Origin: Reticulomyxa filosa
Taxonomy: Eukaryota; Foraminifera; Reticulomyxidae
DNA length: 21,069 bases
Assembly: GCA_000512085.1 (NCBI GenBank)
Contig: ASPP01020041.1
Location: forward strand, 1 to 21,069
Direction of reading: 5' to 3'
The position numbers and the translations under genes are program-made. Under the pieces are notes generated by a model. The model made no database searches, had not been told where the DNA came from, and saw nothing but the letters and a program-made list of their open reading frames with translations. Shown piece after piece: positions 1 through 9,600 of this stretch (the stretch's first letter is position 1; each line of letters starts with the position of its first letter).

Positions 1-865
1 AAGTTATTTCCAAAATTATTTCCACTTCCAAGTTTCCAACTGGTATGTGTAATGCAATCTTAAATTTCTGTTAAGCTCTTTAACTTTTTTTGCCAAAGAA
101 GTAGAGTGATATCTTTTCCGTTTATTTTCTTTTGATCACTAGAATTTTTTCTAAATTTTTCATTTAAATGATTGTAATGCTTGTATTCGTTTTCAAAAAT
201 ATAATATGTAATATCTTTTCAACAATTTCTGCTAGTGTTTGATTGTTACAGTATTTATTGATACATATCATAACTTACTGTTTTTTGTAATCGAAAATGA
301 AGTATATACTACACGATAATGTTAATATATTTCTGTTCGTGAATCTAGTGATAGTTTTTGGTGTATTTGCATTAGATTTATTTTTGATTGTTTTCCAAAT
401 GAGAACACAATAATTGGAAATTGTTTTAATGTATAATTTACTTCTTTTTTGCGATTTGTAATAATGATTGTGTTTTCCATTAAAAATAACAATTGTTTTT
501 CCAACAATTTCAAATTAGTAAAATTTTTAAAGAAATTTTTGAAACATTGAACAAAGCTCGGTTTTACCAGTGAATTTTTGCCTTTATTTGGCAAAATAAG
601 TTAAAAAAACAAAATTAAGTAAAAATTTTGCAGTTTTATTTTTAATACAACTTCTTTCATTGAATATCCATTATAAAAATAGATTTTTTATAAATTTTTG
701 GTATTTTTTTTCCATTGAAAATTTATGTTAAAGTAGCTATTTTGTGAAATATTATATTTATCAAATAAATAAAATGAAATTAAAGTATCTGACAACATCG
801 TCCTTAAATACTAAGAAACTGCTCTCGTTGGACAATAAACTTTTCCTCCCAGGTTGTCATTGCCA
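1..865. other. AT-rich spacer upstream of the two-RRM gene
   Basis: This stretch is strongly AT-rich with many T and A runs and no open frame that reads like a protein. A 90-codon minus-strand frame at 322-594 is low-complexity (Lys, Asn, Phe, Ile) and looks like chance. A sequence resembling a splice acceptor (CTCCCAG) ends at 852, so an upstream non-coding or short coding exon of the next gene could lie here, but I cannot place one. The spacer probably holds the promoter of the gene starting at 866. Confidence 0.5.
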
Positions 866-3630
866 ATGTTGAGAAAAAGAAAATTGAAAGATGTCTTAAC
901 AAATGTGGAAAGTAAAAATGGCAAAGTGCCAGATGTATCAGATTTTATGAGAGAAGAATCGTCAAAGACAGCACAGCAACCGTTGGCAAAAAGGCAACGA
1001 AAGAGCCAAGAAGAGACTGAAGAAGTTCACCAGAGCCCAGGTTTAGTATGTGTCAATAAATTGCAAAACACGTTGGATCCCCCTTTGAAAAAAAGAGTAT
1101 CCTTGATTGTTTGAGGTTAGCTAATTTCTATGGCTTGAAGATTGGTCCTTTTGCATTAACCGCCAACGAGTTCTATTTGCGATCTTTTTTGGCGAATATG
1201 CGCATATATCCTTGTCATTGCAGTATCCTTTAGTTTAGTGTTTACACAACACTTTTTTCATAAAACAACAAACAAAAAAGATATTTTTATCACAAAAGTC
1301 GACTTTCACTCCCCCTTTTTTTTTTTAATTAAAAAAGTAATAGAGCAAGTGAAGACATACATTTTTTGATTGGTTTGAAAACTTGGGAGGAAGTAAAGTT
1401 GGCAAGTAAATATTTGCAGTCACAAAAACAGCAATGGGCGACAAAGGAGACACAAAACAAGATAAACGTAACAGTGCTATCAAGTGACAAGATCCGAAAT
1501 GCACTGCACACCGAATGGCAGGTGAATAAGAAAGAGTCCTTTGAACCGACAAGTTATCTGAAAATCTCAGGACTAAAGTCATACGATCCAAAGCAACAAG
1601 GCAAAAGTGGTACAGATAGCAAAAAGAATTGGAATGAAGCAATGAGTTTGGAAATAAAGAATTTTGTGTGGCAACACTTTAAAGACAATCTCACAGCAAT
1701 CGATGATATCGAACAAGTGACATTGTTTCCAAACATTTTGAAGCCGCAAATCCACGGCTATGCCTATGTGAAATTGAAGACGCCGCAAATGGCCATGGAC
1801 ATTGCCAAGGAGTTTGAGCGGCAATTTCATGCCCGTTATCACGTGAACGAAAAGATGTATCGCAATTGCTTGCAGGAATGGACAAAACAACAACACCAAA
1901 TCGAACAGATTGCCGACGTAATCCGACAGCACATACCCTTAACACAGTCTAAATCTGTCGTCGACGACGCCAAATCAAGTTTAGCTGCCAAAAAAAAAGG
2001 CTGCTCAAGATCAGTCTGCCTTTTGGAACAAAAAATTGGCACATTCCAAACAACGGATTGTTCAACTTCAAAATGCACCCATCCCGTGGCCCCCTTCCAT
2101 CGACTCAGCACTTTTTCTTGTCAATCCCTTTGACAATGCTTTTTGGGTTCAGTTCACTTTTGTGTCCTTTATTACTTCAAAAAAAAGTGAGGCAATCTTT
2201 TTTTTTTTTTTGTCTTGTTTTTTTGTTTTTTTTTTGGAATTAGTTGGATCAGGCATCTGCTAATGAAATTCCTGAGTTGACACACCTTTTGAAATACTCG
2301 TGTCGACCACTTTTGAATGAGTGTACGAAAGAAATGGAAAACAGTGATCCACTTCGACGGCTTGGTCAAAAAACGGGCTCAAACACCGCTTGCTCTTGCT
2401 ATCATTACATTTTTATTGCAAATGTTCCCTGGTTTTTAGGAAAACAAACGCTGCGCCGCATACTGTTGGAACAGGAATGCCACTCTGCAAACGCACAACC
2501 GTGCGTTCCTATCTTGCATGCTCGAGTATCTGCTTCTTCCACTGGATTCCCTAAAGGGTATGATATCATATGCATATTTGATAACATATGTTTATAGAAT
2601 TATATTATATTGAATGCTATATGTATGCGTATGTATATTGCATATGCTGGAAATAAAATAATCAGATGTGGTATGGTTGTTGTTGGATCTAAATCGGGGG
2701 CGGATGCACTGTGCAAGCAACTGAACACTATTCCTGTTGATCAAGCTTTGTTGCAGGTACAGTATGCATATGTGTAGAAGAAATGGGGATGAGTGGGAGA
2801 GAAAGAGAAAAAGAAGAGAAAAAAAAAAAAAAAAGAAACAAGATCAATGACATACAACAATTGTTTTGAAGGCAGTTGTAGTGGACGATGTCACATTGAA
2901 CGAGAAAGAAAAGTTGTCTCTTGGCTCGTGTAATTCACATGCCACCGACAAAAAATCCAATGATGATCCTCAGGTTGGGAATGAAAAGATTGGAGACAAG
3001 GAGCTACAAAATTGGCTTACCATTCACGGTATATTGATAGCCGATGACGATGGCAATTTGTCCAATCTCAAGTTTGTTATCTCCTTTTGCTTATACAAAT
3101 ACACATAATAAATATATACATTTATGTGTATAATATGTGTTTATTATATGGTGCGAATGTCACATAGACAAAACAAGAACGCTACAGCCGGCGCAAAAAC
3201 AAAATCAACACAAGCTCTTGGCAAAGAAACTAAAAAGAGCACACAAAAAAAAGTAATAAATGAAATCCTACAAACATTAGGAGAAAAAGTTGAAAGTAAA
3301 GAGGATGACGAAGAAGATGATGTTGAAGATGATGCTGATACAGAAACTGATTCAGGCTCAGCTTCTCGTTCAGATTCAGATGAAAAATCTGAGAAGGGTT
3401 CGAATAATGACGATGACAGTGATGGATCTGAAATTGTGATACGTAAAGTACGTTCACGAGATGATCCACCCCTCATGGTCATTCGAGGAGGTACGTTAAG
3501 ATATTCTAGAGGAAGAGGAAGTCGATACCAAAAAAATCAAGGAAGAAATCAAGGACAAAAAAAAGCTGTGGGTAAAGGCAATCGTGGACGAGGAAGAGGC
3601 AGAGGAGCTAAACACAGAAAGTCCAAGTAA
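866..3630 (+). CDS. Two-RRM RNA-binding protein with acidic and RG-rich tail (family not recognised)
   Basis: Model: exons 866-1232, 1350-2146, 2244-2557, 2666-2756, 2872-3071 and 3168-3630, about 743 residues. All five joins agree in phase; introns are 96-117 bases. I chose the ATG at 866 because an in-frame stop lies at about 836. The N-terminus is basic (MLRKRKLKDVL). A first RRM-like fold lies near residues 189-285, with RNP2-like YLKISGL and RNP1-like HGYAYVKL. A second lies near 438-528, with IFIANVP and KGCGMVVV. Residues 634-678 are Asp/Glu/Ser-rich, and the tail is RG-rich (RGRGRGRG) ending AKHRKSK. The role is inferred to be RNA binding, probably nuclear. Two frame breaks sit at homopolymers: A7 at 1088-1094 needs one more base, and A9 at 1990-1998 one fewer. 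Nucleolin-type proteins also combine acidic, RRM and RGG parts, but in another order. The gene faces IFT74 tail to tail. Confidence 0.68.
1545..1835 (+). other. First RRM-like domain of the two-RRM protein
   Basis: The translation shows a beta strand (SYLKISGL), a long helix (EIKNFVWQHFK), a second strand (IEQVTLFP), an RNP1-like strand (HGYAYVKLK) and a closing helix (AMDIAKEFERQF). This is the order of an RRM. A glycine-, lysine- and serine-rich loop lengthens the segment after the first strand. Aromatic residues sit at the two RNP strands, which would allow RNA contact. Assigned by eye, without a profile search. Confidence 0.55.
2390..2895 (+). other. Second RRM-like domain, split by two introns
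   Basis: Joining exons 2244-2557, 2666-2756 and 2872-3071 gives RNP2-like YIFIANVPW, a helix (KQTLRRILLEQ), a strand (LHARVSAS), the typical loop GFPKG, RNP1-like CGMVVVGS, a helix (GADALCKQLN) and a last strand (QAVVVDD). The RNP1 strand is read only after the phase-2 join 2557/2666, so the fold itself supports the two introns. Valines replace the usual RNP1 aromatics, which may weaken RNA stacking. Confidence 0.6.
2819..2834. repeat. A16 tract after an AGA-rich stretch, in an intron
   Basis: A purine tract (GAGAGAAAGAGAAAAAGAAG type) ends in sixteen A inside the intron 2757-2871 of the two-RRM gene, leaving about 37 bases before the acceptor GAAG. The tract is purine rather than pyrimidine on the coding strand, unusual so near a 3' splice site. 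Confidence 0.85.
3255..3625 (+). other. Acidic/serine stretch followed by RG-rich tail
   Basis: The last exon encodes a Lys-rich lead, then Glu/Asp runs (KEDDEEDDVEDD), a Ser/Asp-rich section with candidate CK2 sites, and finally an arginine-glycine tail with RGRG repeats, Gln/Asn spacers and a basic end. Such tails commonly bind RNA and are methylated on arginine. That is family knowledge, not something the sequence proves. The stop TAA at 3628-3630 overlaps an AATAAA-like sequence at 3631. Confidence 0.7.
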
Positions 3631-4267
3631 TAAACTATGAGTTTTTAATGTTAAATTGTTTAATTATTTTGCATTAATTTTTCAGTTTGAAATTTATAAA
3701 AAGGGATTTTTAAAGATTAATAGAAAATCTTCTTTTAATGGAATTAATGGATGATTGCATAATTCTGATGGTCTTTTTTCGTCGATCTATTTCTTTTTTT
3801 GCTCTGATCGTTCAGAAAAGGGACATAATAATATTTTTTATAATACGGCGAATATCAGAAAATAAGTTCGATTATTGTTCATCAAAATAAGCGAAGTTTT
3901 TGTTAAAGGTTGTACCCCTTTAAAATTTTTGTTGTGAATAGTTGCTTAATTTGTACCTCTAGACCAAAAACTTTACCAATGATATTAGAATGTCGTGCTA
4001 TCGATTATTATTTTGATTGTCCATTTGATGAAGAAATATTTTTTCACATTGTTACACTTAATATTCTGAAGCATTCAAAAGAGATATTTGTTGATATTTT
4101 GGCTGTGTGAATCATCACAAAAAGAATTAAAGCTAACTTGAAATTTTGAATTGCTTGAAATAAGGAAAAAATTGCTACATTTATTTATTAATTTTGATAT
4201 TTTGCTTAATCAAAGAATATTAACGTTGATCATAAAATGACAACACAAACGGTCAAAGATTGTCGTT
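3631..4267. other. Convergent intergenic spacer
   Basis: This 637-base AT-rich stretch lies between the 3' ends of the two-RRM gene (plus) and IFT74 (minus), so it should hold both 3' UTRs and polyadenylation sites. An AATAAA-like hexamer occurs just after the first stop codon. A 66-codon plus-strand frame at 3910-4110 has no ATG at its start and no recognisable motif. I see no RNA gene or repeat. Confidence 0.5.
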
Positions 4268-6226
4268 TTAAGTTTCTAGTGATATTTGTTTGATCATTAA
4301 ACTGTTAACTTTTTGCGTCAACAAGATAGTATCCTGCAACAAGGACTCAAATTCGCTGTTCTTTTTTTCTTGTGAGAGGTTTTTTTCCATTAACTCAATT
4401 TCAGTTTTTAAATTTTCTTGTTTAGTAATAAGCTCTTTTAAATTATTTTGATAGTAAGAATTGCTATTCAATTGGTTAAAAGTTTCATCTAACTCTTGTT
4501 TTTGCTGTGCTAGCTGTTTTTGTAGCGTTTCTTTGTTGTTTGTGGAGGTCATTTTTTTGCTTGAACTTTTCAATTTTCGCACTTTTGAATTCCAATTCTA
4601 TTAAATCTTTATTGGCCATCTTTTCGTTCATGTGTTTAAGTTCCTCTTTATATGTTACAGTTAATTCTTCCCACTTTTGCATTTCAGCAGGAATCTTCGT
4701 ATCTAAAGACTTTAATTTTTGCAGCTCTGCCTCAGACTTGGCCAATTCATTTTGGACGTGTTTAAGAGTGAGCCCGCTTTCTTCCTTTTGTTTTTCTTTA
4801 CAAGCTAACTCTCCCTCTCCTGTCCCATTAGGTTCTGTGGAAATGTCAACGTCTTGTTTTTGTAATTCATAGACGCTCATATGTTGCAATAATTGGGTAA
4901 TTTCTGTTTCAACAGCTGTTTTTTTTGCAAGCAAACTTTCCACTGTTTTTTCATAATTGTCAATAAACTGTGTCATTTTGTTATCTCTTTCAAACAATAA
5001 TTCATATTTTTCTTGATTTTTTGCGAATGATTTCATAACATTTAAATCTTTTCTTTTTGTTCCAAAAGATTTTGCAGCTCAGTCAACTCGGTTTCCTTTT
5101 TTTCAATTGCTGCAGTCATCTCTTTTTCAAAATATTGTCTGTTTTATTTTATCCAATATATTAGATTTAATTAAATCCATATTTTTGGGGTCACTTCCAA
5201 TTGCAATTTCGGTCTGATTTTCGTTTTTTTTACTTTTAATTCATTCAACTGTTTCTTCAGTTCCATGAAGTCAAAATAATTTGCGACATGCTTGTCCCCA
5301 CTTTCACCCATTTTTTTTTTAAGCTCTCGATACTGTGTTTTGACATCATTTAGCTCCATTTGTGTTTGTAAGCTTGACAAACGAATAGCTTTGGATCTTT
5401 CGACCAACATGGAAAATTCGTCCTTCATGTGTGGAAACAGCTGCAGAATCTTTTCAATCTGTCCATACATGGTGTCAATCTCTGTTTCCAAGTTTTTAAT
5501 ATTTTTATCAATTTGCTTATTTTCCAAAAATAAAGCGTCCAAAGTTTGTTTTTCTTGCTTGTTTTTAATTGTCATTTCTTGTGCAATGGTTTTCAGCTCT
5601 TGCACATCTACATTGGATCTCATTTTATCCAATGACAAATTGAAATCTGCTAGCTGTCCTTCCAATTGTCGAATTGACTTCATTTGTTCTGCTTTTTTTT
5701 CTTCACATTTCTTTTTTTCATTTTGCTCCAATTGCGCATTTTTTATTTCTCCTGTCATTCTTTGTATCTCTTGCACTATCCCTGCTAATTTTTTTTTCAT
5801 CTCATTCTCGTAATAGCTTTTATCAGCCACTCGTCTTTTCTCGGCATTGTCGAGCGTTTTTGTTTGGATTCCAGTCATTCCGTGTTGGGTCACCGGCTGA
5901 TTTGTTATTTCTACTGTGGTTTCCAATCCAACTTTGCTTCCATCTTCTACAATATTTTGTTGTTCTCTATTTAATTCTGGTCTTGTTTTTTCTATGATTT
6001 TTGTGAACAAAGCAAACGAAATTTAAACTTGAGGGTTCTCCATTGCTCGTATCTAGACGTCGAAACCCTGTTTGTGGACGGAGTGCTGTTGCTGGTCGGT
6101 ATCCTGATATCGGCTATAATTGTAGGGCACTGTTTTTTTCATTTTTTTCCGTCAGTTGTATTAATTAAAGTTATTTACCCTATATGCGGATCCAGGTCTT
6201 CTTGAACTTGGAGGACGGTAAGACAT
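4268..6226 (-). CDS. IFT74: Intraflagellar transport protein 74 (IFT-B core)
   Basis: IFT74 is a coiled-coil subunit of the IFT-B complex; with IFT81 it carries tubulin and other cargo along cilia. Exons: 6226-6179 (16 codons), 6113-6029, then 5991 to 4268; total about 618 residues against 600 in human. The N-terminus is basic, Pro/Arg-rich (MSYRPPSSRRPGSAYR then ALRPQTGFRR), as in IFT74. Diagnostic blocks follow: PVTQHGMTG, DKSYYENEM and QLEGQLADFNLSLDK, matching the human order. The rest is heptad-rich coiled coil to the stop at 4268-4270. The first intron (6178-6114) has a GTAAAT donor and ATAG acceptor. The second, 37 bases, may instead be a one-base slip. Frame breaks occur at 5197-5198 (GG), 5142-5145, 5049-5052 and 4552-4558 (A runs on the coding strand). 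Identity is firm; exact C-terminal frame is not. Confidence 0.88.
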
Positions 6227-6658
6227 TTGTCCTTTGGAGTCTGAAAAATTATGCAATTCTTTGTCTGGATCAAATAATAGTTTTGTGATTAGATAACTAC
6301 GTCATTGCTGTCATATTAAACAAATATTTTTTTAAAAAAGTAATAATACCAAAGTTTGCAGTTTTAACAACCAAATATTGGACGATGTTTTGACTTTTCA
6401 AAGTAATTTTTCTTTTCAAGTTGCGATGTAAGAGGAAAGACTTAACGATAGCCCATCCAAGGAAAAACAATTTTTTTTCTTTTTTTTTTCAACTAAACAC
6501 TTTTTACAAGCAAAAGATTAACAACAAAACAAAAAAGAGCTGGCTTAGAATGCAGTTTGCACACTGTTACTTACTAAACAAGTGAAGAAACGAAAATTTT
6601 GTAAGACCCTTTTTTTTTCCCAATTTGAACAAAATTTATATTTAAGGAAATATGGAAA
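6227..6658. other. Spacer between the USP34-like 3' end and the IFT74 start
   Basis: Both flanking genes are on the minus strand, so these 432 bases should contain the 3' UTR of the deubiquitinase and the promoter and 5' UTR of IFT74. The stretch is AT-rich, with T/A runs around 6330-6341 and 6470-6490. No open frame reads as protein and I cannot point to a defined promoter element. Confidence 0.5.
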
Positions 6659-9600
6659 TTATTCTTCTTGTGGTCCTGTGCTGGGTGTGGGTGTAGCTGT
6701 TTGTGTGGGTGATTGAACAGAAGTATTGACCGCTTTTCCTCGTCCACTTTTGAAAGCATTTCCCATGCTTGACAACCGACTAATGCCTCTGCCATGTCCA
6801 AACGTTTGTACAACATCAGGATGAGCGTTATCGTATCTATACATACGTGTATATGTGTATATATTTTTAAATATTTCCAAGTTGTTCAGCAATTTGCCCA
6901 GTTAAGATTGTTAAGTAAGAAAATCACATAACTTCTCAACAACGGCAGATAAGTCCACCTTTTTCACAAATTCCATGATTTCAGGAACCCGGAGACTAAG
7001 ACGTTGTGCCCAAGACATAACCTGAAGCATGAACAATTCGGTTCCGTTTGCACGAGTTTGAGAGGAGTTGATTAACAATTGGGTCATCTTTTGCACCCAA
7101 ATTTGCCAAGTTTTATCAAAGAACTTATCTTTTTGTTGCAACAGCCTTTCCATCAGCAACAACCATGGCATAAAATCGTTTCGTTGCGTATTGAATTCTT
7201 CACGTAGACATTTGAAGCACCAATCCAACACATAGTCCGCGAACTGAGCGTTGTTATAGCACCAATACAACAGTATATTACACACGCTATTTTCATGTGG
7301 ACAGTCTCCATATTCGCCACTGCGATCACTGAACAAGCGTCCCAACAGTGCAGCTTTCATCAGTTTGCGAGGATACAAGGAAAGCGGCTTTCGGTTGTAT
7401 ATTTCTTCCAGATCTGGAGGCAAAGGCACATTGCGATGCTCCTTTTGGAATTGCTGCAATCGCTTTTCTTCCTCTTGGTATTTGTCAAACTCCTCCGCAC
7501 TTGGAAGCGGGTCGACTGCACGTGGGATCGTCCACAATGGCGGGTCTTCCAATGGATAGTTTGGATCGAATCCGCCCCACAATGCACTACGATCTTGCTC
7601 GTCCAGCACTGATGCAGACAAAGAGTACACATATATGTGTATATATATATATTTTTTTTTTTTTGGTAACAAATGAAACAGTTTAGTTTTTCCAAAACTG
7701 ATAGGAAGAGTATTTTTATCGATGGTATTCGGAGGACGATCGAATGTAGAGATAATCTCAATCTCTTTTTCTGTGAAGTCAAATTCGGAAGACACATTTA
7801 AGTTAGGAGTTGACTGTTCTTTTACTTCGTTTTCTTGGTACTTTGCTTCTTCGTCGATGAGTGGATTTGATTGTTTCAATTTGTCGTCTTCCTTCTGTGC
7901 TGTATCTGATGGTGGTGTGGCCGCAGTAGTAGTAGTAGCAGTAGCAGTAGTAGCTGCTGTAGAAGCAAGAGCAGTTGACGTCGGCGCAGATGATTCTTGG
8001 TTGGATGCAGGTACTTCGATTGGCTCTTTGTCTTGCTTGTTAGGTTCGGTCGTGGTATTTGTTGCGGGCGTCTGATCTGTAGGTGCGACTACGATAAGTG
8101 GTGGTAGATCAGGAGTCTCTTGCTGTGGTTTGCCATTTGCGTCCTGGGCATTGACTGCAGAATTGGGTTGGAATTCGGATTGAGATTGAGGCTGGGGTTG
8201 TGTGGTTGCAACTGGATCGATTGTGATGGCCGTAGTAGACACTGTCGGCTTCAGAGTCACGCTGTTTTTCTTCGATGGTGCTTGTTGACTGGTGGCGTCT
8301 TGGAATTTGGCCAACTTATTTAAATCGGTTTGCAATGGGAATGTCGGAGTAGTGCACGAGCGGATGAGAATGGACAGCAGATCGATTAGCTCGGACGTCC
8401 TTGGAGGGAGTATACGTTTGTATTGCTTCTTTCCACTATTATCCTTGCCTGCTACGCTGCGATTGAAATGCAAATGGAACCAGTCATTTAAATAAAAGCC
8501 AATGATAGCTCGAATGGTGCCAATGCCTACCAGCAGCTGTCGTTCCTCGCGTCCGAGCAAGGCAATGCCTTTCAGCAATACGAAGAAGCTTTGATATTTT
8601 TGATGATATTCCGTGGTCATAGCCAAAAAGCGCACCATTTTGGTGATGAAGCGAGCACAGCAAAATTGGTCCGCATTCAAAATCTCTGCAGATGAAATGG
8701 TCGTTCCAGACGACGAGGACGCATTCTCCACATCGGGCCATTCCAAAATACTCTCCTTATAACTGTCATCGCCATCGGAGCTGGTATCAACGGCAGCCTC
8801 TTCGGCCTTTACTTTCTCCACAAACTCGACGTAATTGTGCTTTTCATACTGTCGTTGGATCAGCAATACTCCGACGATCAAGTCGGCAAAAGCCAAGCGT
8901 ATGGACTCATGCGTACAGCGGAATATGATATTCACAAACCATTGGGGCTGCGTGCACACCTTGTACAGCAGCCAACGTCTGCCCGGCTGAGAGATGACAA
9001 ACAATTGGTACAACTGTCTCATCCACGTCGGATACGAGGTGTTGTCTTTGCTTCGCACTAAAATCTCAAACACATACGACGTGGCGATTTGAATCGTTCG
9101 CAACAGGTCATCGGATGAGGGCGGGTTTTCGTCGCTTCTTTGTGTCGGCACCAGCGAAAATTCGTGGGCACTTTCTTTGTTTTGTCCAGGGTCAACGTGT
9201 CTTTGCAACGTGGTTTGCACAATATTCCATACAAAAGTGAGGTAATCAAAATCAAACACATTGCGATTCGTGAAGAACTCCAAATCGTCCTTCCAAATAT
9301 TTTTTTCTACAGGCTCTGCAATTTGAAAGTTTATGTTCTTGTCTTGTCCGAGCTTCTTGTTGCCCTTGTGTCCGTTCACGTTCAACAAGGCCAAATCACC
9401 GTTTGTCATGCTATCGCTGCTATCATGGTACGCCGTTGTCACTGTCGCTGCTGTTGCCATTGCATGTGTCTCCGCATTCGGTTTGCTGTCGTCAAACTTG
9501 CGTCGGTACACTAACATGTACGCATTGTATGGTTTCTCCGCCTCTTTTTGGATTTTGTGCTCTGGGTTTTGTGGATCCTCAACCGTCACTACATGCGTTC

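Noticed and set aside
322-594. 90-codon minus-strand open frame
   Set aside because: Lys/Asn/Phe/Ile-rich translation typical of AT-rich spacer DNA, with no motif and no plausible splice context.
3144-3482. Ser-rich minus-strand open frame opposite the acidic tail
   Set aside because: Complement of GAT/GAA-rich codons; the plus-strand reading continues in phase from the upstream exon and ends in an RG tail.
3910-4110. 66-codon plus-strand open frame in the convergent spacer
   Set aside because: It starts at TTG, has no homologous look and lies where 3' UTRs are expected. A decayed exon cannot be excluded.
8484-8741. Other open frames on both strands between 7300 and 9640
   Set aside because: All overlap the long conserved exon 9623-7699 or 7608-6933, whose translation aligns with USP34-type repeats.
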